The notes under the pieces are model-generated. The model ran no database searches, was not told the origin of the DNA, and saw only the letters and a list, made by a program, of their open reading frames with translations. This document shows, piece by piece, positions 1-8,259 of a DNA stretch of 64,000 bases; the first letter of the stretch is position 1, and each line of letters opens with the position of its first letter. Source of the DNA: Natrialba taiwanensis DSM 12281 (GTDB lineage Archaea; Halobacteriota; Halobacteria; Halobacteriales; Natrialbaceae). Both the position numbers and the translations under genes were made by a program. The stretch spans positions 135,588 through 199,587 of the forward strand of contig NZ_AOIL01000050.1 in the NCBI RefSeq assembly GCF_000337595.1, read 5' to 3'.

Positions 1-245
1 ATCTCTTCGTTGGCTTCGCGGAGTGCGGTATCGAGGATGGAGTCGTCGATCGGCTCGGCTCCGCCGCCGGGGAAGCTCATCTGTCCGGGGTGATCGCCGA
101 GGTGGTCGGCGCGGCGGGTGAACAGGAGGTGGTCCTCATCGTTGCGATCGACAATCGGCGCGAGTACCGCGGCGTCGAACTGCTGGTCGTCGATCCCGAC
201 GGGTTCGTGAGCGGCGATCGGATCGAGGGTGAGCCGCCGACACAT
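1..245 (-). CDS. Nudix hydrolase, CoA pyrophosphatase-like (partial, 3' end outside window)
   Basis: The visible 81 residues start MCRRLTLDPIAAHEP and contain the sequence LLFTRRADHLGDHPGQMSFPGGG, typical of CoA pyrophosphatases (NudL/Pcd1 type), followed by a Nudix box ending REANEEI. Such enzymes hydrolyse CoA and its derivatives to 3',5'-ADP and phosphopantetheine, using Mg2+ bound by the Nudix glutamates. The ATG sits one base after the TGA of the gene at 247-738, so the two are almost certainly cotranscribed. The C-terminal half runs off the left edge of the window, so length and completeness cannot be judged. Confidence 0.85.
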   Translation of the reverse strand, partial: MCRRLTLDPIAAHEPVGIDDQQFDAAVLAPIVDRNDEDHLLFTRRADHLGDHPGQMSFPGGGAEPIDDSILDTALREANEE

Positions 246-246
246 C

Positions 247-738
247 TCACTCGAGCGCCCCCGAGATGGTCCGGCGCGCGGGCGCTAAATCGAGCGGTGC
301 CCAGGCTTCGAGATCGTAGCTCACGTCGAGCAGGTGTGACAGTCGCTCCTCGTCGGATGATTCGGTGGCTTCCTCGACTGCATCGGCGAACCGTTCGCGG
401 GCGCTCTCGCCGAGTGCAGTTCGGTCGAGTTCTCGTCGCTCGACGTCGAGGATGTGGGGAACGTCCTCGGCGTGGTCCGGAACGGTTGGAAACGCCGTCG
501 GGCCGGCGACCAGGAGGGGTGCCGTCGGTTCCGAGGGAGCGGTGACGGCGGTCGGCGGGGAGCGAACGAGTGCGAACGACGCGAGTGCGCCGTCGATCGT
601 CTCCTCGAGTGCCGTCTCGTTGACGGACTGGCCGTCCGCACGGAAGGCGGCCTCCGAGAGGGCGCGGTCGAGTTCTGTCCTCGTCAACCCGCCGAAGAGG
701 TCGACGACGCCGGCCAGTTCGTCGGCGGTCGCATCCAT
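247..738 (-). CDS. conserved haloarchaeal hypothetical protein upstream of Nudix gene
   Basis: A 163-residue acidic protein beginning MDATADELAGVVDLFGGLTRTELDRALSEAAFRA. I chose this ATG because it begins a soluble acidic protein, while the longer reading adds an Arg-rich stretch untypical of halophile proteins. No catalytic motif, membrane segment or signal peptide is visible. The text looks mostly helical and includes a region around residues 80-110 (HAEDVPHILDVERRELDRTALGE) that could be a small-molecule or partner-binding segment, but that is guesswork. The stop codon is one base from the Nudix start, so a functional link with CoA/nucleotide hydrolysis is possible. I do not recognise a characterised homologue. 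Confidence 0.7.
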   Translation of the reverse strand: MDATADELAGVVDLFGGLTRTELDRALSEAAFRADGQSVNETALEETIDGALASFALVRSPPTAVTAPSEPTAPLLVAGPTAFPTVPDHAEDVPHILDVERRELDRTALGESARERFADAVEEATESSDEERLSHLLDVSYDLEAWAPLDLAPARRTISGALE

Positions 739-836
739 ACGCGGTGTAACGAGCGGTTCGCTGATAAAGATTGATAGCCGCCAGTCGCTCACAGCGCGGC
801 GTCTGAGTCGCTCGTGATCGATTGTGATTGATCGCC

Positions 837-2090
837 CTAATCGTCTGCGCTCGTCTCGAGCCGCGTCGCGTCGTCGAGCCAGGGCCGGGACGCGGCGAGA
901 ACGGATGCCGGTTCGATCGGTGCGTTCGTCCACTCCGGCAGTCGGTGGTCGGGACCTGGCGGCGTGATCGAGCCGGCGTAGCGCTCGAGTTGGTCCCGTT
1001 CGGCCGCCGGATCGTACGCGAGTTCATTGAACGCGGCGTCGGCGCGGTACTGGTCGATCAGTTGCCGGCCGGCTGCCAGGTAGCGTTCGGGAAGCGTCTC
1101 GTAGTTCAGTTCGACGCCACCCTCCTCGAGGACGCGACAGAGCGTCGCCGCGACCTCGCGGCTCATCCCCTCGAGTCCGGTATCGCCCGCGACTGCGCGG
1201 TGATCGTGGACGTGTCGCCCGAGGTCGACCTGTGCGCTCCCCTCGAAGCCGGCGTGTTCGAACGCGTCACCGAGAATACCGACCTCGAGTCCCCACGCCT
1301 GCGGCGCACGGATACGACGCGCAAGGGAATCAGTCATGGCGAACTCGCCGGCCAGCGCGTACCGGAACGAGTCGAGGTACGCCAGGAGAGCCGCATCGTG
1401 ATCGTCGCCCACTGCGCGAAGTAACGGGCGATAAAACAGTCGAAACAGTCGCCCGTAGAGGCGATTCTGCTCGATGCGCGCGTAGTAGCCCTTGGTGAAC
1501 TCGAACTCCTGGCCCATCGCCAGCGGCGCGACCAGTCGGCGGACGTGATCCGCCTCGTAGCTCCGGGCATCAGCGTCGTGGACCACGATGAACTCCGCGG
1601 CTTCGGCCGCGGGTCCGAGTGCGAGCCACACGTCGCGGCCCTTGCCCGTTCCCTCGCCGTTCGGGAGGCCGGCGTCGGCGAGCACGGCTTCGACGGCGGG
1701 GGCGTTACACCAGAGAACCCGAATCGGCAGCGAAAACGAGGCGAGCCACTCGCGAAACGGCTCGATCCGATCGGGGTCGGCACGGACGGGCACGAAGACG
1801 GCGGCGGGCGCGGGGTCGAGACGCTCGAGTTCGGCCAGGACGCGGGCGGCGGCAGGGCTGTCGTGTTCGCGCCCGGCCATGGGGACGACGATGGCGGTAT
1901 CGCGCAGGTGGTCGTCGAACTCGAGTTGCCGGTCGTGTTCGCGCTTGTACTCGCGCTCACCAGCGGGAGCGGGCTCCGCAGACTCGCGCGCTGTCTCCGC
2001 ACGCTGTCCCCTGCGGGTGCGCTGGGTCCGTTGGGTGGGTTGGGTGCGGAAATCGTGGAGCGTCGCGATCCGCTCCTGGACGTACTCCAT
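837..2090 (-). CDS. GT-A glycosyltransferase, glucosyl-3-phosphoglycerate synthase-like
   Basis: A 417-residue protein starting MEYVQERIATLHDF. It has the features of the GT81 family (glucosyl/mannosyl-3-phosphoglycerate synthases): an N-terminal nucleotide-binding half (TAIVVPMAGREHDS), a GKGRDVWLALG segment, a metal-binding DxD-type VHDADARSY, then the acceptor-side block KGYYARIEQNRLYGRLFRLFYRPLL. The family transfers a sugar from NDP-sugar to 3-phosphoglycerate as a step to compatible solutes or polysaccharides; substrate here is inferred, not shown. I prefer the start at 2090 over the ATG at 2126, because the family begins with this sequence and the extra 12 residues look like upstream DNA. 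A Gln/Arg/Pro-rich insert follows residue 15. It stands alone on its strand. Confidence 0.8.
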   Translation of the reverse strand: MEYVQERIATLHDFRTQPTQRTQRTRRGQRAETARESAEPAPAGEREYKREHDRQLEFDDHLRDTAIVVPMAGREHDSPAAARVLAELERLDPAPAAVFVPVRADPDRIEPFREWLASFSLPIRVLWCNAPAVEAVLADAGLPNGEGTGKGRDVWLALGPAAEAAEFIVVHDADARSYEADHVRRLVAPLAMGQEFEFTKGYYARIEQNRLYGRLFRLFYRPLLRAVGDDHDAALLAYLDSFRYALAGEFAMTDSLARRIRAPQAWGLEVGILGDAFEHAGFEGSAQVDLGRHVHDHRAVAGDTGLEGMSREVAATLCRVLEEGGVELNYETLPERYLAAGRQLIDQYRADAAFNELAYDPAAERDQLERYAGSITPPGPDHRLPEWTNAPIEPASVLAASRPWLDDATRLETSADD

Positions 2091-2263
2091 CGGTAGGGTG
2101 TTCGGCCGAATCGATAAAACGTCCACGACTCTCGCTGAGACCTGCTCTCAGCAATCATGTCCTCGGGTCTACAGAAACCCGGGGTCAATACCCCACTCAC
2201 GGCGTTCGAGAAGGCCCCGTGAAGCCCTGGTCTTTTTCTTCTAGACCTTCCTACGTAGTGAAC

Positions 2264-2434
2264 ATGAAATCTGTCCGGAAGGCGCTGCGCGAGGGTGAAC
2301 TCGACAAAGACACGTATGATCGGCTCGTCTGTGCCGATTGCGAGAAACCGTTGAAGACCGAGAACGATCCGGATCAGATCAAGACGGTTCGAATCTGTCC
2401 AGATTGTGACGTGGAGTGGAAGGAAATTCGGTAG
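2264..2434 (+). CDS. HVO_0758-type small zinc-ribbon protein
   Basis: A 56-residue protein, MKSVRKALREGELDKDTYDR..., with two CxxC knuckles (CADC at residues 23-26 and CPDC at 45-48) that should bind one zinc ion. The sequence matches the haloarchaeal HVO_0758 family of very small zinc-finger proteins as I remember it. Their molecular role is not well defined, though such micro-proteins are often regulators or adaptor modules. A T-rich tract about 30 bases upstream could be the promoter. It is flanked by divergent and codirectional genes with no obvious operon. Confidence 0.88.
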   Translation: MKSVRKALREGELDKDTYDRLVCADCEKPLKTENDPDQIKTVRICPDCDVEWKEIR

Positions 2435-2669
2435 CTGCCGGATCGGTTCGACCGCAGTTCGGGGTGTTCGGTGCAGTCTCGTTAGAGTTAGTTTCGGTTC
2501 CAGGCTCGATCCCGGATTAGGTTCGGTGTCGCTGTGGAGTCCAATTTCGATCCCGGCTCTCTCGACTTCCAGCGAGTTCAGTTCGTCGTTGTAGCGGTGA
2601 TCGCGCGCGAGCGACTGCCGGGAAACCGCTTTTAGGGCCGTTCGTCGTCAACGGTGGTGTGGATGTAGC

Positions 2670-3734
2670 ATGAGCTACGATGCGCTCTCCGAGCGACTCC
2701 CAGTCGCCTTCGACACCGAGGACGCCGGTGGAGAGAGCGACGAGAGCGGCGTCCGCGTCGTTTCGCTCCCCGATGGCAGCGTCGACTACTTCTACAGCGT
2801 CGAGGACTCGCAGGGAAGACGACTCGACACGCCCGCCGCGTTCGGTCGGCGGCTCACCGACGGCGAGACGACGTTCCCGCTCACGCCGACCGATACCCGA
2901 CCCGGCGGCCAGGCGACCAACGCAGCGATGCAAATCCACGAACTCGGCGAGCGGGCGACGCTCGTCGGCCACCTCGATCATCCCGTCTTCGACGACCTCG
3001 GATTCGAAACGTACTCGATGGGAACGCCGGCGACGATCAACGTTCTCGAGTTCGGCGACGGCGACGTGCTGCTTCCGGAGCCGGGACCGACGGCTGGCTG
3101 GACGATAGCCGCTCTCGACGCCGTCGTCGACTGGTCCGACCTGATTCGCGCCGACGCGTTCTGTTGTGTCAACTGGGTCTCCGTCCGCGGCCTCACTGAT
3201 GTCTTCGACCGACTCGCGTCGACCCCGCCCGCGACCGATTCCTTCCCGATCGTCGTCGATCCCGGCGCGATCGGCGTCCCCGACGAGACGGCCGTTACAG
3301 CGTTCTTTCGAACGCTCTCGGAGACGGACGCGGTCGACCCGCTCGATGTCGTTTGCAGCGTCAATCCGGCAGAGTTCGACCGCGTTGCTGCGGTTCTCGA
3401 TGTCGACGACGACTGGTCACATCTCGATCGACTCGCCGCGGCGCGAACTGCACTCGGCGTTCACAGCGTTGTCATCCACGGCCCCGAGGCAGCCCGTGCG
3501 GCGACACCGGACGGCGTCGTCTCTGTCGATATGCTCGAGACGGCGACGACGAAACGGACGACCGGCGCAGGCGACCGCTTCTCCGGCGCACTGGCCTGTG
3601 CGCTGGCGCGCAGCTGGTCGACTGAACTCGCGCTTGCACTCGCCAACGCCTGCGCTGCACACTTCGTGGCGACTGCAGAAACGGCGACGCCGGGGGCGCT
3701 CCGTGCGTTTCTCGCGGACCACAGGGGACGGTGA
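2670..3734 (+). CDS. PfkB-family carbohydrate/nucleoside kinase
   Basis: 354 residues with both PfkB (ribokinase-like) signatures. The N-terminal GGQATNAAMQIHELG (near residues 79-93) shapes the sugar site, and the C-terminal TTKRTTGAGDRFSGALACAL (near residues 289-308) holds the catalytic Asp and the anion hole. The substrate cannot be told from sequence: adenosine, ribose, 2-keto-3-deoxygluconate and fructose-1-phosphate kinases share this fold. The start follows a TATA-like element (CTTTTAGG near 2630). It converges with the DHH gene 27 bases downstream. The middle contains an unusual Cys pair (FCCVNW). Confidence 0.85.
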   Translation: MSYDALSERLPVAFDTEDAGGESDESGVRVVSLPDGSVDYFYSVEDSQGRRLDTPAAFGRRLTDGETTFPLTPTDTRPGGQATNAAMQIHELGERATLVGHLDHPVFDDLGFETYSMGTPATINVLEFGDGDVLLPEPGPTAGWTIAALDAVVDWSDLIRADAFCCVNWVSVRGLTDVFDRLASTPPATDSFPIVVDPGAIGVPDETAVTAFFRTLSETDAVDPLDVVCSVNPAEFDRVAAVLDVDDDWSHLDRLAAARTALGVHSVVIHGPEAARAATPDGVVSVDMLETATTKRTTGAGDRFSGALACALARSWSTELALALANACAAHFVATAETATPGALRAFLADHRGR

Positions 3735-3761
3735 TCGGTTGTCTGTGCCTGCGAGCGCGAA

Positions 3762-4949
3762 CTACCGCTCGCCGGCCAGCGCCGAAAAGAGCTGTTCCTC
3801 GAATTCGGTTTTGTCGACGCCGTCAGCGGGGCCGAGCCCGCGCATGTGCTCGACCGAGAGCTGGCCGCCGCCCATCCGCGCGTGGCCGCCCGCGTTCGCC
3901 ATCGGAATGTCGCTGACCGCGTAGCGCAACGTCTCACCCATGTGAACGCGGTCGTCCCGCGATCTCCCTGAGAGGTGGATCGTCCCGTCGTTCTCGCCGT
4001 AGACGACGACGGCAGTAACCCCTTCGAGTTGCATGAGTTCGTCCGCCGCCTGCGGGATCGCGTCGGTGTTCGAGACCGCTCCGACATCGCAGATCGCAAA
4101 CGAACCCTCGACGCGCTTTTCGGTGATCGCCGTCGCCTTGATCTGTAACACGTCGTCGCTCACCTGCGGGTTCGCGATCCGTTCGAGCAGATCCTCGTCG
4201 AGTTCACCGAACAGGGTGCCACAGGCCTCGAACTCGGCCCGCGAACAGCCGTTTGTCAGGTGGTCCGTATCGGACTGGATGCCGTAGAGGAGTCCGGTCG
4301 CGAGTTCGGCCGAGAAGTCGGGATCGGTGTCGTTGTCCGTGCCAGCGCCGAGATCGTCAAGATACTCGACCAGCAGGGTCGCAGCGGCACCGTAGTCCGT
4401 TCGAACGTCGGTAAAATCCGTTCCGGTCCCGTTGCCGGGGTGGTGATCGACGACGGCGACCGGTTCGACCGTTTGTGCACCCGTAAAGCCACGCGCCGTG
4501 TTGTGATCGACGAGGACGACCGCCTCGCTCGCGAGCGCCGAACTCGAGGCGATCTGATCGAGATCGAGGCCGAGAACGGTTCGGAACGCGCGGTTTTCCT
4601 GATGGCGGATCTCCCCGGGGAACTGCAACGTCGTGTCCGTGTCGACCGCGTCGGCGATGGCATCGACGGCCATCGCACACGCCATCGCGTCCGGGTCGGG
4701 GTTCGGGTGCATCAGGACGGTTACGTCGTCGTACTCCGCGAGGACGGACTGGAACCGAACGCCCGGTGGACGGCGAACCCAGCGGACGACCCACCAGCCA
4801 CCGAGGACGAGTCCGACGGCTGCGAGAACGACGAGCGAGAGAACGAGCGGGTCGAGCGCCTGTGCCGAGTCGATGGCGCGCTCGACGGCCGCAACCAGTG
4901 GCTCCGCCTCGACGAACGCCACGTCTGTCGAGGCGTTCTGGAAGTCCAT
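3762..4949 (-). CDS. membrane-anchored DHH-family phosphoesterase
   Basis: About 395 residues. An N-terminal transmembrane segment (LVLSLVVLAAVGLVLGGWWVV, roughly residues 38-60) precedes a DHH domain with the metal motifs NPDPDAMACAMA, VDHN and the signature DHHPGNG. The C-terminal DHHA1-like half ends with GGHARMGGGQLS, the substrate-binding block. DHH proteins cleave small phosphodiesters or oligonucleotides (for example cyclic-di-AMP, pAp, nanoRNA) with Mn2+; the anchored form resembles GdpP/Nrn-like enzymes, but specificity is inferred. ATG at 4949 is chosen; a GTG three codons upstream (4958) is also possible. An AAATTTCTT element near 4976-4984 lies about 30 bases upstream. Confidence 0.85.
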   Translation of the reverse strand: MDFQNASTDVAFVEAEPLVAAVERAIDSAQALDPLVLSLVVLAAVGLVLGGWWVVRWVRRPPGVRFQSVLAEYDDVTVLMHPNPDPDAMACAMAVDAIADAVDTDTTLQFPGEIRHQENRAFRTVLGLDLDQIASSSALASEAVVLVDHNTARGFTGAQTVEPVAVVDHHPGNGTGTDFTDVRTDYGAAATLLVEYLDDLGAGTDNDTDPDFSAELATGLLYGIQSDTDHLTNGCSRAEFEACGTLFGELDEDLLERIANPQVSDDVLQIKATAITEKRVEGSFAICDVGAVSNTDAIPQAADELMQLEGVTAVVVYGENDGTIHLSGRSRDDRVHMGETLRYAVSDIPMANAGGHARMGGGQLSVEHMRGLGPADGVDKTEFEEQLFSALAGER

Positions 4950-5039
4950 ATCGGACACTCAAATTCAACAACCAAGAAATTTCCCCCATTCGTGACGGTT
5001 CTCGGCTCGCGTACAGCCGCAGGGATCGCAACTGACCGG

Positions 5040-5087
5040 TCAACGGCCCCAACACTCGAGTCGGCCAGTCAACGGCTCCAACACTCG
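5040..5087. repeat. short tandem duplication in intergenic DNA
   Basis: The 19-base unit TCAACGGCCCCAACACTCG at 5040-5058 is repeated with one mismatch at 5069-5087, giving a 29-base period. It lies between the start of the DHH phosphoesterase and the stop of the SDR gene and has no coding role that I can see. Confidence 0.8.
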
Positions 5088-5132
5088 GACCCGCCGTCTC
5101 ACGCCGGTTGATCGGCCTCGCCAGCACGTTGC

Positions 5133-6026
5133 CTAGCGAATCGCCTCGACCGCCTCCCGGTACCCCTCTCGGAACGTCGGATAGCTGAACTCGTACCCCA
5201 GCTCTCGTAGCCGGTCGTTTCCGCAGCGCTTGCTCGTCAGAATCCGACGACGCGCCGGTTCCGAGAGGTTGCCCGCCTCAAGGCGCTCCGCTTTCGTCCG
5301 CTTCGGCGGGTGCTCTCGATCGCACGCGTCGGCCAGCCAGTCGGCGAACGTCCACTTGTCGACGGGTTCGTCGTCGACAACTTGGACGACCTTGCCGCGG
5401 GCGAGATCCGCGTCGAGGAGAACGCGAACCGCACCAGCGGCATCGTCCCGATGAACCATATTCAGGTACCCCGCCGTAACCGGCCCTTCGAGATACCGCT
5501 CGAGACGGTACCGGTCGGGCCCGTACAGACCCGCATAGCGAACGACCGTCCCGTCGATACCGAACTCGGCGGGATACTCGAGTGCGAGTTGCTCTGCCTC
5601 GGCGAGCACCTCGGTCTTCGGCGTCGTCGGCTCGATCGGCGTGTCCGAGCCGACCCAGTCCCCGTCGTGATCGCCGTGAACACCCGTCGAGGAGGTGTAG
5701 ACGAGTCGATCCGGCGGCGTCTCACGCTCCCCGAAGGCTTCGATCGCCGTCCGAAGCCCGTCGACGTAGATTTCGCGCGCCGCGTCGGCCCCCCGACCTC
5801 CGCTACTCGCCGCGAAGACGATCGCATCAACCTCCGGGACCGCCTCGAGTTCAGCGCGGTCGGTCACGTCCGCCTGGACGGCCTCGAAGCCGGCGGCCTC
5901 GATGGCGTCGAGTCCCGCGTCGGAGCGTCGCACGCCGATCACGTCGTGGCCGCTGGCCGCGAGTTGTCGGCCGAGTTCGAGCCCGACGTAGCCACAGCCA
6001 AGCAGTGCAACACGCATTGCGGTCAT
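5133..6026 (-). CDS. NAD(P)-dependent SDR epimerase/dehydratase-like protein
   Basis: 297 residues with an N-terminal Rossmann glycine motif GCGYVGLELGRQLA and the extended-SDR segment VYTSSTGVHGDHDGDWV, where a Ser/Thr and possibly an equivalent of the catalytic Tyr would lie. The usual YxxxK motif is not obvious: VVRYAGLYGP comes later but without a clear YxxxK, so it belongs to the atypical YeeZ-like branch and may be an NAD(P)-binding protein rather than a standard epimerase. The ATG at 6026 is preferred to the one at 6017 because a TATA-like ATTATATC near 6050-6057 lies about 27 bases upstream, as expected for leaderless transcription. Confidence 0.82.
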   Translation of the reverse strand: MTAMRVALLGCGYVGLELGRQLAASGHDVIGVRRSDAGLDAIEAAGFEAVQADVTDRAELEAVPEVDAIVFAASSGGRGADAAREIYVDGLRTAIEAFGERETPPDRLVYTSSTGVHGDHDGDWVGSDTPIEPTTPKTEVLAEAEQLALEYPAEFGIDGTVVRYAGLYGPDRYRLERYLEGPVTAGYLNMVHRDDAAGAVRVLLDADLARGKVVQVVDDEPVDKWTFADWLADACDREHPPKRTKAERLEAGNLSEPARRRILTSKRCGNDRLRELGYEFSYPTFREGYREAVEAIR

Positions 6027-6055
6027 GCGATGAACTCGCGGGTGCGGAGATATAA

Positions 6056-6150
6056 TGACTGTGACTGGGGCTGTGTTTGTGATCGTGATTGCGACTGTGA
6101 CTGAGGTTGTGTCTGTGATCGCGATCGTGATCGTGACTATGACTGCACTC
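6056..6150. repeat. low-complexity GTGATY/GACTGTG repeat tract
   Basis: About 90 bases upstream of the SDR gene are built from degenerate six-base units (GTGATC, GACTGT, GCGATC, GACTAT). The period of six and the lack of any open reading frame with plausible protein composition suggest a simple-sequence repeat that may vary in length between strains. It overlaps the upstream side of the SDR promoter. Confidence 0.7.
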
Positions 6151-6182
6151 GATGCGAGTCACCGCGGGAGCAGGACTCAGCC

Positions 6183-6266
6183 GGTCTGCTGTCCCGAGTT
6201 TCCGGCACAGCCGTGACGCCGCAGAACGGTCGCGGCTGTGCCGGCACTGACTGACAGCGGTCCGTA
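6183..6266. repeat. imperfect palindromic dispersed repeat, copy 1
   Basis: An intergenic element opening with GTCTGCTGTCCCGAGT and closing with CTGACTGACAGCGGTCCGTA. Inside is a perfect 12-base inverted repeat, CCGGCACAGCCG at 6202-6213 and CGGCTGTGCCGG at 6233-6244, so the RNA or single-stranded DNA could fold into a long hairpin. A second, diverged copy lies at 61160-61237 with the same start, the same end and the same internal arms. The element abuts the stop codon of the DUF5791 gene. Confidence 0.75.
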
Positions 6267-6692
6267 TCAGGGGGCAGCGTCCACGATCACGAACTGAAGG
6301 TGAACGTACTCCTCGAACGACATCGGCGCACGCCGTTCGAGTTTCTGTTGGATCTCCTTTGCATCTAACTCGAGTTCGAGTTCGCTCTCGACGGCGTCCA
6401 CGTCGAGGACGGCGGTGGACATGCCGAGCAGCAGGTGTTCGCAGGCCATCGTGACGATGGTATCGGCGTCGGGAGCGGATTCAGCGCGGGCCTGGATCTC
6501 GGCGGCGTCCTCGAGTGAGAGGGTACCGACCGTCTCGTGACCGAGATTCGCGAGCGTATCGCGGTCGAGAGCCGTCCCGTCGGCGAGTTCGTCCACGCCG
6601 TGTCGGTCGACGATCGAGGCGAGATCGGCGGCGTACTCGGCGCGCAGATCGGCGGGCGTGTCGGGGACCGTCATCCGCTGTTCGTGGAACAT
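6267..6692 (-). CDS. DUF5791-type haloarchaeal protein
   Basis: A 141-residue acidic protein beginning MFHEQRMTVPDTPADLRAEYAADLASIV. It matches my memory of the haloarchaeal DUF5791 family, whose function is unknown. It has no membrane segment, signal peptide or metal motif. The pattern is helical throughout, with a middle part (LSLEDAAEIQARAESAPDADTIVTMACEHLLLGMS) that resembles small helical regulatory or adaptor domains. I chose the start at 6692 because family members begin with a short MxHE-type leader before the conserved PDTPADLR. It is divergent from the cetZ gene, so the two may share the intervening promoter region (6693-6840). Confidence 0.75.
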   Translation of the reverse strand: MFHEQRMTVPDTPADLRAEYAADLASIVDRHGVDELADGTALDRDTLANLGHETVGTLSLEDAAEIQARAESAPDADTIVTMACEHLLLGMSTAVLDVDAVESELELELDAKEIQQKLERRAPMSFEEYVHLQFVIVDAAP

Positions 6693-6840
6693 ACCGGGTG
6701 TGACTGTGGGCTGGCACAAGTGGATTGCCATTCGAGCGTTCTGCGGCGACCGTCGTGAGCGGCGGCGCTGAACGGCACTGGGCCTGTAAACAGGTACGGA
6801 CACCGGAACGTTCAACACGGTGCACTTATACGATATCTGT

Positions 6841-7923
6841 ATGAAAGTTGCCCTGATCGGAGTCGGTCAGGCCGGTGGGAAGGTCACGGAACGGCTCGCT
6901 CGATTCGATGCGGACATGGGCTTTGGTGCCGTCCGTGGTGCACTGGCAGTCAACTCCGCGAAACCCGACCTCCAGTCCCTCCAGGTCGTCGACACGCAAC
7001 TGATCGGTGCAGACCGCGTCAACGGCCACGGCGTCGGTGGCGATAACGAACTCGGAACCGAGATCATGCAGTCGGACATCCAGCAGGTACTCGGGTCCTT
7101 GGACGGCCGCGTGACCTCGAGCGCCGAGGGTATCTTCGTCGTCGCCGGACTCGGTGGCGGAACCGGTAGCGGCGGAGCACCGGTCTTGGTCCATCACCTC
7201 CAGCAAGTCTACGACGTCCCGGTGTACGCCCTCGGCGTCCTGCCGGGGCGCAACGAAGGCGCGCTCTACCAGGCCAACGCCGGCCGCTCACTAAAGACCA
7301 TCGTGCGCGAAGCCGACGCGACGCTCCTGATCGACAACGACGCCTGGCACGAGCAGGGCGAAAGCGTCGAGGGTGCCTTCGAGACGATCAACGAGAAGAT
7401 CGCCCGCCGAGTCGGCCTGCTGTTCGCCTCCGGCGAGGCCGTCGAAGGCGTCGGCGAGAGTGTCGTCGACTCGAGCGAGGTCATCAACACGCTCCGAAGC
7501 GGCGGCATCGCGACCCTCGGATACGCGAGCGAAATCGCGAGCGACGATAGCGCCGAGAACATCAGAACGGCGATGACGGTCTCGCGCCAGGCGCTGTTGA
7601 CCGGAACGAGTCTCCCGGACGCGACAACGGCCGACTCTGCACTGCTCGTCATCGCCGGCGATCCCGAGAAGATCCCGCGGAAAGGCGTCGAGAAGTCACG
7701 GCGCTGGCTCGAGGACGAAACCGGCAGTATGCAGGTTCGAGGCGGGGACTTCCCGCTCGAAAGCGACCGCCTCGGCGCGCTCGTCCTCCTCGGCGGGGCC
7801 GAACGCTCCGCTCGCATCCAAGAGTTCATGGAGCGCGCACGCGAGGCAAAGCGCGAACAGGAACGCGAGGAAACCGACCACGTCGAGCAGTTCTCCGACG
7901 ATCGGCTCGAGAACCTCTTTTAA
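6841..7923 (+). CDS. cetZ: CetZ tubulin/FtsZ-superfamily cytoskeletal protein
   Basis: 360 residues with the full GTP-binding signature of the tubulin superfamily: N-terminal MKVALIGVGQAGGK, NSAKPDL, and the tubulin-signature G-box GGGTGSGG at residues 105-112, followed by PVYALGVLPG. The DNAW and SSEIxNT-like (SSEVINTLRSGG) segments, and the ILF-to-GG C-domain, are those of CetZ rather than FtsZ. CetZ proteins polymerise with GTP and control cell shape and motility in haloarchaea. At 360 residues it is shorter than Haloferax CetZ1 (about 395), mainly because the loop after the GGxxTxGYAS segment is short. The C-terminal tail is acidic/coiled (AREAKREQEREETDHVEQFSDDRLENLF). Which CetZ subtype it is cannot be settled by eye. 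Confidence 0.93.
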   Translation: MKVALIGVGQAGGKVTERLARFDADMGFGAVRGALAVNSAKPDLQSLQVVDTQLIGADRVNGHGVGGDNELGTEIMQSDIQQVLGSLDGRVTSSAEGIFVVAGLGGGTGSGGAPVLVHHLQQVYDVPVYALGVLPGRNEGALYQANAGRSLKTIVREADATLLIDNDAWHEQGESVEGAFETINEKIARRVGLLFASGEAVEGVGESVVDSSEVINTLRSGGIATLGYASEIASDDSAENIRTAMTVSRQALLTGTSLPDATTADSALLVIAGDPEKIPRKGVEKSRRWLEDETGSMQVRGGDFPLESDRLGALVLLGGAERSARIQEFMERAREAKREQEREETDHVEQFSDDRLENLF

Positions 7924-8259
7924 CTCCGCCGCCAACCTGCGGACTCGGCGGCCATTTATAGCCGCGCCGATCGCGAAACACGAACGAGCGCGGGCGGAAT
8001 ACGACCCCTGATAACGGTTTTCACGGGGGCTACGACCGGTACATTTAAATTGCAAGCACCAGTAGACACCGTTACCAGAACGCCACCGGGGCGCGTATCG
8101 CTCGACGATCGATGACAGGAAATCTTATTCACCGGGATTTCGCAGATTGTGAGCGATTGCTGTATACAGGACTACGATCGGAGCCGTGGCGACACACTGT
8201 CACCTCGCTCCGACCGTCGCTACCCCGGTGCGGGTATGGCACAGAGGTTTGACTAACAC
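7924..8259 (+). other. 336-base intergenic region between cetZ and coiled-coil gene, with candidate TATA boxes
   Basis: No open reading frame looks real here. There are TATA-like sequences at about 7953 (ATTTATAG) and 8041-8048 (CATTTAAAT), and another AT patch near 8118 (AAATCTTATT). If the element at 8041 drives the downstream gene, its mRNA would carry a leader of roughly 190 bases, unusually long for a haloarchaeon; a small RNA between about 8070 and 8250 is an alternative. Neither is proven. Confidence 0.4.

Noticed and set aside
77-1027. Arg-rich minus-strand frame of 316 residues at the left edge
   Set aside because: Composition is Arg/Thr/Pro-rich, opposite to acidic haloarchaeal proteins, and it overlaps three better frames.
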